Positions 52,677 through 61,321 are shown, numbered from the stretch's first letter. The stretch is 64,000 nucleotides of DNA from Methylobacterium sp. PvR107 (GCF_017833295.1 NZ_JAFIBW010000001.1:5049501-5113500); one strand, 5' to 3'. Notes: generated by a model from the sequence alone, not told the origin. Made by a program: numbers and translations.

Positions 52677-53515
52677 GCCCGGCGCGCGACGAGACCACGC
52701 CGGGCGTCCTGCTGGCTCACCACCTCAAGCAGCTCAAGCTGCCCACGGTGCTGCGCGAGTACGACAAGGTTGCCCGCGAGTGCGCTCAGAGCGGCCTGGA
52801 CCACTCGCGCTACCTGTTGCGGCTGGTTGAACTGGAGCTGATCGACCGTGAGCGGCGCATGGTCGAGCGCCGCATCCGGGCGGCGCGCTTCCCGGCGGTG
52901 AAGAGCCTCGACACGTTCGACTTTGCCGCGATCCCGAGCCTGAACAAGATGCTCGTGCTGGAACTGGCCCGCTGTGGCTACATCCTCGGCCGGGAGAACG
53001 TCATCGCACTTGGCAACTCGGGCACTGGCAAGACCCACATCGCCTTGGCTCTCGGCTTGGCGGCTTGCCAGAAGGGCTTCTCGGTCACGTTCACCACCGC
53101 GGCCTCGCTGGTCAACCAACTCCTGGAGGCGCGCGACGAGCGTCGTCTGCTCCGGCTTCAGCGCGAACTAGCCGCGGTCAAGCTCCTGATCGTCGACGAA
53201 CTCGGCTACGTGCCGCTGTCGTCGACGGGGGCGGAGTTGCTGTTTGAGGTCTTCTCGCAGCGCTACGAGCGTGGCTCGACCGTGGTGACCTCGAACCTCC
53301 CGTTTGAGGACTGGACGTCAGTTCTGGGCTCGGAACGGCTCACGGGCGCGCTGCTCGACCGGCTGACCCACCACGTCAGCATCCTGAGCCTGAACGGCAA
53401 CAGCTACCGCCTCAAAACTTCCCGCAGCCGGCGCGGCCGGGCCGAAGGGGCGGAGCAAAACCAGGCCACCGCCGATCCTCACGACCCCGAGACGGGCGAG
53501 ATCCCGCCGGCCTGA
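52673..53515 (+). CDS. istB: IS21 helper ATPase IstB
   Basis: This 280-residue AAA+ protein has Walker A GNSGTGKTHIALALG, Walker B LLIVDELGYVPLS and sensor VVTSNLPFEDW. The N-terminal IstB-like region is LAHHLKQLKLPTVLREYDKV. It hydrolyses ATP to select target DNA for IstA. The start overlaps istA by four bases. A perfect palindrome follows at 53532. Confidence 0.95.
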   Translation: MSPARDETTPGVLLAHHLKQLKLPTVLREYDKVARECAQSGLDHSRYLLRLVELELIDRERRMVERRIRAARFPAVKSLDTFDFAAIPSLNKMLVLELARCGYILGRENVIALGNSGTGKTHIALALGLAACQKGFSVTFTTAASLVNQLLEARDERRLLRLQRELAAVKLLIVDELGYVPLSSTGAELLFEVFSQRYERGSTVVTSNLPFEDWTSVLGSERLTGALLDRLTHHVSILSLNGNSYRLKTSRSRRGRAEGAEQNQATADPHDPETGEIPPA

Positions 53516-53531
53516 CCCTTACGATCGGCGA

Positions 53532-53571
53532 CGAACGAAGAAGGGGCCCGATCGGGCCCCTTCTTCGTTCG
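53532..53571. terminator. Perfect 40-base palindrome after istB
   Basis: Each arm is 20 bases (CGAACGAAGAAGGGGCCCGA and its complement) with no spacer mismatch. Placed 17 bases after the istB stop, it probably ends istAB transcription in both directions; the T-rich right arm (TTCTTCGTTCG) helps. The perfection of the palindrome is unusual. Confidence 0.65.
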
Positions 53572-53638
53572 AGCTGCACGTTGCCAGTGGCCTGATTTTG
53601 CTCCGACACGGCGGCCTGGAATTGGTCCGCCCTTTACA

Positions 53639-54091
53639 GCCATCGCGCTCACCCGCACCCTGATCTGGTGGCTCTATGCCGACCTGAAGGCCTGGGCCCG
53701 CGCCCCTTGCCCCAAACGAGCCCGCGCCCTGCGCGCCCGCTTCGACCGGATCTTCACACGCCGCACCGGCGCAGTGATGCTCGACCGGCTGCTCGCCCGC
53801 CTGCACCGGCACAAGGCCGCCTTGCTCCGCGTGCTGGAGCGGCCCGAGATCCCGCTCCACACCAACGGCTCGGAGAACGACATCCGCGCCTGCGTGACCA
53901 AGCGGAAGATCTCGGGCGGGACGATGAGCGAGGCCGGCCGCACCGCCCGCGACGTCATGTTCGGCCTGATGAAGACCTGTGCCAAGCTCGGGATCTCGTT
54001 CTTCCGCTACCTCGGTGACCGCCTTGGGATCCCGGACGGTGACGCGATCCCGTCCCTACCGGATCTCGTCAGAAACGCCGCAACGGTCTGA
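53639..54091 (+). pseudogene. IS66-type transposase, C-terminal remnant
   Basis: An open frame of about 150 residues with no start of its own: LTRTLIWWLYADLKAWARAP then VMLDRLLARLHRHKAALLRV, LERPEIPLHTNGSENDIRAC and TKRKISGGTMSEAGRTARDV, the C-terminal IS66 pattern. The N-terminal two thirds have been replaced by the IS21 element, so IS21 or a linked deletion truncated it. Confidence 0.82.
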
Positions 54092-54527
54092 CCGCCCGGC
54101 AATCTGCCCCGGTTACCAAGTTGCTCTGTCTAACCCTGAAGGTTAGATATTTCAGGTTAGACACCTGTCGCTTGCTCTGGCCATCGGGCTCATGCTGTCA
54201 AATGCGAGGTCAGTCAACTCTAGGTACGCGAGCAACCAGCTCATCAACACGGTTCGCGCTGAGGGAGCAGCCACGGACGCCGGTCTCGGTGTGCTCCTCG
54301 CGTTGATTGTACCTGCAGGCAGGCTCCAAGGCTCATGAGGCGGCCAGAGCCGAGGCGGCGGTCCCGTGGGCTTTGGGAAGCACCCCCGCTCGGAACGAAG
54401 CTTCATGCTGCGCTAGGCCCCTGTGGGTAATTCTACGCCCGTCTGCTCTCGAGCGAGAGTCCCAAGAAGCGGACATCGCCTCGGCCAAGCTGATGGGGGT
54501 CAGACCGAGCCGTCGTGAAAGCAAGCG
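54092..54527. other. Island gap with an inverted repeat
   Basis: About 435 bases. Contains an imperfect inverted repeat at 54128-54162 with arms GTCTAACCCTGAA and TTTCAGGTTAGAC, and no gene I can support. Two minus-strand open frames (54152-54406 and 54333-54524) have no motif. Confidence 0.5.
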
Positions 54528-55013
54528 TTACGTTTTGTCCGGTTCTGTCGTGGGAGCGGCGACAGCTCCCATGCCGTTGCCCATCTCCATTCCCGTATGG
54601 GGCGGTACACCGCCGGGGAGTACGGGAGCGCCTGAGGGCTCGTCGTGTACCTGTGCGAGGCCAGCCTCCACTTCGTGGATAAGGTCTGCAAAGTCGTAGG
54701 GCTTGCTGAGCAGCCTCACGCCCGGCGGCAACACGCCCTGAAGATCCGCTCCGGCCCCTGAGGTGACGATGATGCCAACAGCGGGCCAACGGTGATGAAC
54801 GAGTTGGGCCAGGGCAACACCATCGCCCACGATGCCGCGTCCCGTAATCAGCATGCTCACTGGGATCGGTCCTTCCAGGACCGCCAGCGCCTCGGCGGCC
54901 GTGCGGACCTCTATGGTCTGGAAGCCGACATCCTCCAGCATGTCGGCCGTGACCATACGGACGACCTCGTCAGCCTCCGCAATGAGGATGGCTAAAGGCC
55001 TACTGCTAGCCAA
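54528..55013 (-). CDS. Atypical receiver-domain protein
   Basis: A receiver fold is recognisable: LAILIAEADEVVRMVTADML at the start, then VRTAAEALAVLEGPIPVSML, ITGRGIVGDG, WPAVGIIVTSGAG and VRLLSKPYDFADLIHEVE. The conserved Lys (SKPYDF) is there, but the phospho-acceptor Asp position reads Gly (LITGRG in place of LLTDxxM), and the usual acid pair is AE rather than ED. It therefore probably cannot be phosphorylated in the usual way. Its start is uncertain: TTG 55013 is the best fit. The C-terminal tail of about 40 residues is Gly/Pro-rich. Confidence 0.65.
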   Translation of the reverse strand: MASSRPLAILIAEADEVVRMVTADMLEDVGFQTIEVRTAAEALAVLEGPIPVSMLITGRGIVGDGVALAQLVHHRWPAVGIIVTSGAGADLQGVLPPGVRLLSKPYDFADLIHEVEAGLAQVHDEPSGAPVLPGGVPPHTGMEMGNGMGAVAAPTTEPDKT

Positions 55014-55492
55014 AACGGTGCTCCGCGTGATCAGGCCGGGAGCGCTCGCTGCTCTCACGCACTGACGGCCGGTCCGAAGCCAGTGATGGTCCCTTATGCG
55101 CCACTTTTCCGCTGGGCGCGATGACCCTGGGTTGTGGCAGCTCGCCACCCAAGGGCGCACCCTAATACGGTCGCTTTCCACCCCAGAACGGAGTCCCAAG
55201 AGGTCTGGCAAATGACCGCTTATGGAAAACGCCCACGGTGCTTTGGACGGCTGGGGCGGGTCGAAAGCCGCCGCAAGCCCAACGCTCAGTAAGAGGCCCG
55301 CACACGCATCCCGGTAGTTCCCGTCGAGCGCCTGTGCCGTTGCCATATTAACAATATTTAATAGATTTTATTCTAAAATTAAGCGTGTAATTGTGTTAGA
55401 CAACCTCAAAAAGATCGACGATAACAGTTTTCGGTTGGAAATTTTTGCAGAATCTCAGTACTCGAAAAACCGGCAGTATTCCGCGACGGTTC
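55014..55492. other. Island gap with AT-rich block
   Basis: About 480 bases. The part 55,340-55,410 is strongly AT-rich (ATATTTAATAGATTTTATTC region) and may be the promoter of the receiver gene or a remnant of foreign DNA. No gene is supported in 55,014-55,340, although the receiver frame stays open. Confidence 0.45.
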
Positions 55493-55530
55493 ACCGCCTT
55501 GTCGCAGGCTCGAGTCCTGCTCTGGGAACC
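55493..55530 (+). repeat. Degenerate tRNA-Asn 3' copy (att-like)
   Basis: The 38 bases correspond to the tRNA-Asn 3' half from the anticodon stem through the T arm to the acceptor, with four to five changes (GCAGGCTCGAGTCCTGCTCT compared with GCAGGTTCGAGTCCTGCTCG in the tRNA). It marks the right end of the 49.6-55.5 kb island or the left end of an older, decayed one. Confidence 0.75.
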
Positions 55531-55575
55531 GTCGACTTTCTTACATCTTGTGTGTGCTGGCTTGTCTGCTCTCGC

Positions 55576-55931
55576 TCCACGCAGGCCGTGGGCCCGGCCC
55601 GGCACGCCGGCCGACCCGCAAGCATTCCGGAACCAGTTCCCGAAGTTTTTTCTGGTCGTCGGCCGGCCGCGCGCCCCCGCGATGAACGTCAGCTTCCCGA
55701 CGAGGCTCGAGGCGATCGACGCGGCGAGGGGAGAGAGGATCCGGATCGTCACCGCCTGGCCGGTCTTCTCCTTTCGATGCGGATGCGGCCGTTGCGCACG
55801 TGCGGACGCGCGACACGGACGGCGTCGCCGCGGCGTAGACCGCTGTAGAGCAGGCGGTCGAGCGCGAGGCGCTCGCGGGTGCCCATGAAGCGCCCCGGCC
55901 AGCCCTGCGAGCTCGCACCGGTCTGCGTCAT
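55576..55931 (-). pseudogene. Decayed integrase related to the tRNA-Asn integrase
   Basis: Two fragments in different frames are similar to the 49607-50782 integrase: TRERLALDRLLYSGLRRGDA with VRVARPHVRNGRIRI (about 55,775-55,900), and TIRILSPLAASIASSLVGKL with FGNWFRNACGSAGVPGRAHG (about 55,590-55,750). A frameshift separates them, and the N-terminal half and the catalytic Tyr end are missing. Confidence 0.8.
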
Positions 55932-55970
55932 GCCGGCGAGCCCGGAATCCAGCTACGTTTCCGGTGCGCG

Positions 55971-56189
55971 ATGCCCTCCGTCTTCGGCCTGCCCCTGGCG
56001 ATGGCCTCGCTCTTCACGCGCGGCTGCATCCTCATCCAGAGCGCCGGCACGCGCGCCGGGGCTGTCGCCACGGGTCTCGGCGTCCTGTTCTTGCTCTGGG
56101 CCCTGCTGAACGCGATTGCCCTGCTGGCTTTCCGCGCCGGCACGCACACGCCCGGCCCGGTCGTCAGCCCCGCGATGTCGGCTCGGTAG
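55971..56189 (+). CDS. Possible small membrane protein
   Basis: 72 residues with two hydrophobic parts, one strong (VLFLLWALLNAIALLAF near residues 39-55). No ribosome site is evident and it lies next to decayed DNA, so existence is doubtful. Confidence 0.3.
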   Translation: MPSVFGLPLAMASLFTRGCILIQSAGTRAGAVATGLGVLFLLWALLNAIALLAFRAGTHTPGPVVSPAMSAR

Positions 56190-56317
56190 GTCCCGGCAGA
56201 AATTGCCGCGCGGTCGAACCTGCCGATGCCGTGACCGGGTGGGTGATTGAAATCACAGGCGAATTTCTGGAACGCGCCGTGCCTGCCGAATCCGGAAGGT
56301 GGCAAGAGGATTCGGCT

Positions 56318-56929
56318 ATGTCGGTGAACGCAGTTTCAGGGACATCCCTTCAGAAGGATCTCGTCAGCGCGTTGCGTCAGGCGCGCGCCGCAAATGCAAA
56401 GCCGGTGGATGCCGACACGTTCACACCCGCGTCGCAGGCTGCCGGCTCAGCCCAGAGCGCCAGCAGCGCCGCCCAGTCGAGCGGCACGGCCGCCGCGCCG
56501 GCCATGTCGAACGATCTGATGGCCTCGCTCCTGCAACTGCAATCCGACTTCAGCCAGATGGGCCTGCAGAACGGCGTCACGTCGCCGACCGACTCGGCCG
56601 ACGCCGCCGGGGCCGCCGCGACCTCCGGTGTGTCGAACGCGAGCCAGGCCGCGGGCGATGCGACCCCGGTCCAACGTCCTCGCAATCACCACCACCATCC
56701 GCTCGCGCCTGGCGCCGCGGACGGCACGCAGTCCGGCCAGGCGAGCAGCGCCTCGGACACCGCATCGGTCGCGGGCGGATCCCCGAGCGGCGACGCGTCA
56801 TCCGCGGCCAGCATCGGAAATGGTCTGGACTCCATCCTGCAGCAGGTGACGAAGGCGATCGCCGCCTACGCGAGCGGCGGCCCCGTGGGCATCGCGGCGG
56901 CCGCGTTGACCGGCACCGCGAAGGCCTGA
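56318..56929 (+). CDS. Low-complexity hypothetical protein with His cluster
   Basis: This 203-residue protein is rich in Ala, Ser and Gly. Residues 60-75 hold a Leu/Gln helix (NDLMASLLQLQSDFSQMGLQ), residue 122 onwards has RNHHHHPLAPG, and the C-terminal part ends in a hydrophobic amphipathic helix (ILQQVTKAIAAYASGGPVGI). AAGAGGA precedes the ATG at 56318. No family or signal peptide; proteins of similar composition are frequent in Methylobacterium. Confidence 0.65.
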   Translation: MSVNAVSGTSLQKDLVSALRQARAANAKPVDADTFTPASQAAGSAQSASSAAQSSGTAAAPAMSNDLMASLLQLQSDFSQMGLQNGVTSPTDSADAAGAAATSGVSNASQAAGDATPVQRPRNHHHHPLAPGAADGTQSGQASSASDTASVAGGSPSGDASSAASIGNGLDSILQQVTKAIAAYASGGPVGIAAAALTGTAKA

Positions 56930-57001
56930 CCGGACGGGGCGCGCGGCGTGTCTGGAGCGGCGCGCCCGGCTCTGGCATGATCGCGCCGATCGGAGGCCAT
57001 C

Positions 57002-57580
57002 ATGACCCTGACCGTGCCCGTCATTCTCGGCAGCGTCCGAACCGACCGGATCGGCATCCGGGCCGCGCGTTTCCTGACGTCGAAGCTGCAGGCGCGGGGC
57101 CATGCCGCGCCGCTCGTCGATCCTGCCGAGCTGAAGCTTCCGCTGCTCGACCGGATGCACAAAGAATATCCGGCCGGCGGGGCACCGGAACCGCTCGAGC
57201 GGCTGGCCGCCCTGTATCGTGGATCCGACGCGTTCCTGATCGTCTCCGCCGAGTATAATCACGGGGTCCCGCCCGCGCTCTCGAACACCCTCGATCACTT
57301 CCTCGAGGAGTATTACTGGCGGCCGTCAGCGATCTGCTGCTACTCGGCGGGACAGTTCGGCGGTGTCCGGGCGGCCATGCCGCTGCGCGCGATGCTCGCA
57401 GAGATGGGCATGCCCAGCATCCCTTCGCTCCTGCCGATTCCCCGTCTTCAGAAAGCCATCGACGAAGACGGAACGCCCGCCGAGCCTTGGCTCGAGCAAG
57501 CCGCGAATCGGTTCCTCGATGAATTGGAATGGTATGCCGAGGCCCTGCGTACCCGGCGCGCGCAGGGCACGCCATACTGA
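57002..57580 (+). CDS. NADPH-dependent FMN reductase family protein
   Basis: This 192-residue flavodoxin-like protein begins VPVILGSVRTDRIGIRAARF (FMN phosphate loop) and has FLIVSAEYNHGVPPALSNTL DHF, the family's FMN-binding hallmark. It ends in a helix-rich tail. GGAGG lies seven bases before the ATG. The family reduces quinones, azo compounds or chromate with NAD(P)H. Native substrate unknown. Confidence 0.9.
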   Translation: MTLTVPVILGSVRTDRIGIRAARFLTSKLQARGHAAPLVDPAELKLPLLDRMHKEYPAGGAPEPLERLAALYRGSDAFLIVSAEYNHGVPPALSNTLDHFLEEYYWRPSAICCYSAGQFGGVRAAMPLRAMLAEMGMPSIPSLLPIPRLQKAIDEDGTPAEPWLEQAANRFLDELEWYAEALRTRRAQGTPY

Positions 57581-57939
57581 CATCCGCCGCGGCCCCTTGC
57601 CGGAACGATTGGGGAGTTGCGATGTCCGGTGCAGACCGCTCAAACGATTGCCGGCCGGCCCTGCCGTCGACACCGGTGCGGCGGATCTTCGGCTGACGAA
57701 TACAGATTAATCTTTTACCTCTTCGGCATCCCACCCCCTATCGCCGAGCGGCAGAACCGAGCTGGACCCCATAGGAACTCGAATAGTGCCAGCATCTTTC
57801 CAGAAACATTGACTGGCACGATGCTCGGCGCGCTGCACCTGCTGCCTGCGAGACTGTATTATGCTGTTGCAAAAAGGTGGCTGCACAGTCCGCGGAAGTA
57901 TGAGAGCTTAGCCGTGTTCCCGAACGCGGACTGATTCCC
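57581..57939. other. Intergenic region
   Basis: About 360 bases without a supported gene. A plus-strand open frame (57617-57934) has irregular composition and no ribosome site. Confidence 0.45.
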
Positions 57940-58272
57940 ATGAAGATCGACGAGAGGGCGCCCTTTCAGGAGCGCGTGCGGACGCTCGTCCTGCGTCACG
58001 CGCTGGAAGCTGTGCTTGCGCGCCTCGCGACGGCCACGCAGGAGGCCGGGGCCGATACCGAGATCGAGTTCCTGGATCTGGAGCAGTCCCTGGTCTGCGC
58101 CGCCCGCGGCATCGCGGATCGGGCGACCACGCAGAAGCTGGCGGTGCTGGTCGCCGTCGAGGATGCCACCACAACCATTCGCGCCGCCTTCGACGCCGCG
58201 CATGAGCGTCTCGACGCAGTCCGCCCGGTGCATCTCACACTGGTCGAGACGCCGGACGCCGTAGCCGCCTGA
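57940..58272 (+). CDS. Small helical hypothetical protein
   Basis: This 110-residue protein is mainly helical (TLVLRHALEAVLARLATATQ, DLEQSLVCAARGIADRATTQ) with one short beta end (VHLTLVETPD). No signal peptide. The ATG at 57940 has a weak ribosome site. Family unknown; likely real from composition. Confidence 0.55.
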   Translation: MKIDERAPFQERVRTLVLRHALEAVLARLATATQEAGADTEIEFLDLEQSLVCAARGIADRATTQKLAVLVAVEDATTTIRAAFDAAHERLDAVRPVHLTLVETPDAVAA

Positions 58273-58446
58273 AGCAGGCTGCAGGCCGAAATCCTCGATC
58301 TGGCGTATGCCGGCCTGCGTCGCGGTCCGGCCCGGGATCGGGGACATTCCTTACACCGAGGCGCTTCACCGGCCCGCGCCGGGACGCCATCGCCGGTCGC
58401 GTGCGGTGACCCTGTCGGCCCACCGCACGCGATCCCGCAGCGCCGC

Positions 58447-58662
58447 TTACTGCTTGGCGCGGTTGATGATCGTCCAGAGCACACGCGCCACGGGCTCGGT
58501 GACGGTGCGGCGATACTTGCGATGAACGAGCTGGCCGTTGTGAAAAACGTCCTGCTCGACATAGAGCCGCTCGCCGTCCCAGCGGACGATGTTGTCGGAC
58601 TCGATCGTCTCCTCGACACCGAGATCCTCCCGCAGGATCGTGCTGCCAGTCTGAGTGAGCAT
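58447..58662 (-). CDS. Small hypothetical protein
   Basis: This 71-residue protein of beta-rich character contains ESDNIVRWDGERLYVEQDVF and HRKYRRTVTEPVARVLW. GAGGA lies upstream of the ATG at 58662. No family recognised. Confidence 0.55.
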   Translation of the reverse strand: MLTQTGSTILREDLGVEETIESDNIVRWDGERLYVEQDVFHNGQLVHRKYRRTVTEPVARVLWTIINRAKQ

Positions 58663-58967
58663 ACGCGCGTCCTCGTTCACGCAATCATTGGCGCCGGTTC
58701 GGCACGGCCGCGCACCGTGACACGCGTCCGCAGGTACATCCCGGCTGCAGGCAGCATAGGAGCGCGTCGGGATACATGCCAGCGACGCGGTCGACGCAAT
58801 CGGCCGACCGTAACCGGGTGGTGTCAGGCCGGCAGCGGTTCCGGCGGAACGTGACCGATGTGCGCTGCGGCACCTCGGCTTCGACTGCCTGGTGCGATGC
58901 TTCACAAGCGCGCCAGGGCTGCACACAGGACTCTTCCTGAAGCGGCGATCGCGCGACGGAGGCGCTC
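58663..58967. other. Intergenic region
   Basis: About 305 bases between divergent small genes; no motif or RNA seen. Confidence 0.45.
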
Positions 58968-59120
58968 ATGCTCGCTCGCCCGTTCCGGTTCATCGCCCCG
59001 ACGCTCGCAGCCCTTGGCCTGATCGCCCTGCGTCTGGCCAGCCCGCTGATCGGGCCGGTCGCCCCCTGTCAGCCCGACGCGGCCGAGGACGGCGGCGTCG
59101 TCTTCCGGCACTATCTCTGA
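58968..59120 (+). CDS. Small membrane or secreted peptide (50 residues)
   Basis: The ATG at 58968 has GGAGG six bases upstream. The peptide starts with Arg and a hydrophobic helix (RPFRFIAPTLAALGLIALRL) and ends in an acidic tail (DAAEDGGVVFRHYL). It is convergent with the next gene, with four bases between. Family unknown. Confidence 0.5.
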   Translation: MLARPFRFIAPTLAALGLIALRLASPLIGPVAPCQPDAAEDGGVVFRHYL

Positions 59121-59124
59121 GCGA

Positions 59125-59598
59125 TCAGCCGCGGCGGCTCAGGACGGCGCCCGGGACTGCGCAGGCCGGCTGGGCTGCCGGCCCGAGGATGATGTCGCCC
59201 TGACGCGGATTGTTGACCGTGAACGGCGCGGTTTCCTGCGTCCCGAAAAATCCGCGCCCGAGTTGCGGGACGAACAGATCGTCGCCGAACCGGACGAAGC
59301 AGCGGTCGAGCACAGCCTCGTAATCGAAGGTCCGGTGCAGCACCGGTTCGCCGCCGACGCCTGGGATGCCGCAATAGGCTGACACGTCGATCTGGCCCGG
59401 TCGCGACAGGCGCACGGGCAGGGATCGCCCGGGCGGCAGCGTCACCGGCGGTCCCGCCTCATTCCGCACGACGAGCACGAGGTTCGAGCGGTTATAGACG
59501 CGGCGGAGGCAATCCGCCGAGGCATCCGAGGCGGCTGGGACCGTCCCGGCGATGCCGAGCACGAGGCCGGCCAAGGCGCGCGCAACACGTTTCGTCAA
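59125..59598 (-). CDS. Periplasmic hypothetical protein
   Basis: This 157-residue protein has a signal peptide (ARALAGLVLGIAGTVPAASD, cleavage near ASA-DC). The mature part has four Cys and a beta-rich pattern (VYNRSNLVLVVRNEAGPPVT, GFFGTQETAPFTVNNPRQGD). The TTG at 59598 with GGAGG seven bases before it is the most likely start, since no ATG fits. Function unknown. Confidence 0.6.
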   Translation of the reverse strand: MTKRVARALAGLVLGIAGTVPAASDASADCLRRVYNRSNLVLVVRNEAGPPVTLPPGRSLPVRLSRPGQIDVSAYCGIPGVGGEPVLHRTFDYEAVLDRCFVRFGDDLFVPQLGRGFFGTQETAPFTVNNPRQGDIILGPAAQPACAVPGAVLSRRG

Positions 59599-59746
59599 CG
59601 TCAATCCTCCGCCGCCGATCCGATCCACCGGGACCGGTCGCACGCCACTTGAACAGCGGCCGGCATGGCCACGCAAGACGAACGCGGCAGTCGCAGGCAC
59701 GTTCACGCGGGCAGCGTAAATGCCCGCCGATTGCGTAACCGTGCGC

Positions 59747-61003
59747 TCAGCGCCGCTCGTAGAGCAGTCGGGCGCGGATGGTGCCCGGTATGGCCCGGAT
59801 CTCGTCGAGCAGCCCCTCCGCATCCGCGTCGGTGGCGTCCGTCTCCAGCACCACGTAACCGACCTCGCCGTCGGTCTGGTAGAACTGCGCCGCGATGTTG
59901 ACGTGGCCCCGGGAGAACACGTCGTTGAGGCGCCCCAGCATGCCTGGCAGGTTGCGCTGGACGTGGATGAAGCGCGTGCCGGTCGGCCGGGCGGGCAGTT
60001 GCACCTGCGGGAAATTCACCGCACCGACCGTCGAGCCGATATCGGAATAGTCCACGAGCTTGCGGGCCACTTCCGCCCCGATGCGCTCCTGGGCCTCCTC
60101 CGTCGAGCCGCCGACATGCGGCGTGAGGATGACGTTCTCGATCTCCTGGAGCGGACTCACGAAGGCCTCGGCGTTTGAGCCCGGCTCCACGGGAAAGACG
60201 TCGACCGCGGCACCCTTGAGGTGGCCGTCGCGCAGGGCCGCCGCGAGCGCGTCGAGATCGACCACGGTGCCGCGCGCGTTGTTGATCAGGAACGCACCGG
60301 GTTTCATGGCCCGGATCTCGGCGTCGCCGATCATGTTGGCCGTGGCGTCGGTCTCCGGCACGTGGAGCGAAACGACGTCGCTCTGGGCAAGCAGCTCGTG
60401 CAGCGTCTCGGTCGGCTCGGTATTCCCGTGGCGCAGCTTGTCCGTGTGATCGTAGAACAGGACGCGCATGCCCATGGCTTCCGCCAGGGTGGAGAGCTGC
60501 GTTCCGATATTGCCGTAGCCCACGATGCCGAGCGTCTTGCCGCGGACCTCGAGCGAGCCGACCGCCGACTTGTCCCAGCGGCCGGCATGAGCGCCGACCG
60601 AGCGCGGCACGATCCGGCGCAGCAGCATCACGATCTCGCCGATCGTCAGCTCGGCCACCGAGCGGGTGTTCGAGAACGGCGCGTTGAAGACCGGGATGCC
60701 GCGGTGGCGCGCCGCCTCGAGATCGACCTGATTCGTCCCCACCGAGAAGCAGCCCACCGCGAGCAGCCGGTCCGCAGCCTCGAAGGCTGCCGCGTCGAGC
60801 TGCGTCCGGGAGCGGATGCCCACCATGTGCACCCCCTGGAGTGCCGCGTGCAGGGCCTCTCGATCAAGCGCCTTCGGCAGCCGCGTCAGGTTGGTGTAGC
60901 CGGCCGCGCGCATCAGCGCGACGGCACTGTCATTGATGCCTTCGAGCAGCAGGACCCGGATCTTGTCCTTGGGCAGGGAGAGCTTGTCGGGCGTCATCGG
61001 CAT
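59747..61003 (-). CDS. serA: Phosphoglycerate dehydrogenase (E. coli-type)
   Basis: This 418-residue enzyme oxidises 3-phosphoglycerate to phosphohydroxypyruvate, the first step of serine synthesis. Domains: split substrate domain (VLLLEGINDSAVALMRAAGY), Rossmann NAD site (KTLGIVGYGNIGTQLSTLAE), catalytic Arg/Glu/His in NNARGTVVDLDAL, PVEPGSNAEAF and LTPHVGGSTEEAQE, and a C-terminal ACT domain (GTRFIHVQRNLPGMLGRLND) for serine feedback. The length and ACT placement match the E. coli form. The start is ATG 61003 or 60997. Confidence 0.93.
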   Translation of the reverse strand: MPMTPDKLSLPKDKIRVLLLEGINDSAVALMRAAGYTNLTRLPKALDREALHAALQGVHMVGIRSRTQLDAAAFEAADRLLAVGCFSVGTNQVDLEAARHRGIPVFNAPFSNTRSVAELTIGEIVMLLRRIVPRSVGAHAGRWDKSAVGSLEVRGKTLGIVGYGNIGTQLSTLAEAMGMRVLFYDHTDKLRHGNTEPTETLHELLAQSDVVSLHVPETDATANMIGDAEIRAMKPGAFLINNARGTVVDLDALAAALRDGHLKGAAVDVFPVEPGSNAEAFVSPLQEIENVILTPHVGGSTEEAQERIGAEVARKLVDYSDIGSTVGAVNFPQVQLPARPTGTRFIHVQRNLPGMLGRLNDVFSRGHVNIAAQFYQTDGEVGYVVLETDATDADAEGLLDEIRAIPGTIRARLLYERR

Positions 61004-61321
61004 CGATCGTCTGGCACCGGGTCTCGGCGGGGTCCGGGCGTTCCGGCCCCCACGGCGGCAGGGATACGAGCGTGCCCTGTGCGATGCAACATGGCGCTGA
61101 GCCGGGCAGAGCTGTGCTGCCGCGACAGGCCCTGGGGTCAGTCGCGCGAAGACATCGGGCGCCGGCGCGCGCCGCGCCTGCTGAATATTAGAGCAGGCCG
61201 CCAGGCAGTAACTGTGATTCCAAGTGGAACTCTGCTTCGGCTCATCGCTTTCCAAGGCCCTGGATTGACACCACCGGCCACTCGCCCAGCCGAGCGGCGG
61301 TTTACGACATGGTTCCCGACG
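61004..61321. other. Divergent promoter region (serA / transglutaminase)
   Basis: About 320 bases with promoters for both divergent genes expected; no further feature seen. The stretch 61,180-61,240 is somewhat AT-richer. Confidence 0.45.

Larger units (their letters stand above)
51072..53638 (+). mobile_element. IS21-family insertion sequence
   Basis: The istA-istB pair is bounded by imperfect inverted ends: TGTAGGGCGG on the left and, as complement, TGTAAAGGGCGG on the right. Inner CCACTGG copies occur in both ends. No clear target duplication is visible at the flanks. It sits within an IS66-type transposase remnant on its right side. Confidence 0.78.

Noticed and set aside
54152..54524. 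Two overlapping minus-strand open frames in the second island
   Set aside because: No start signal or recognisable domain; may be remnants of a mobile element, but I cannot support either as a gene.
57617..57934. Plus-strand 105-residue open frame
   Set aside because: Irregular composition and no ribosome site; neighbouring frames are equally open.
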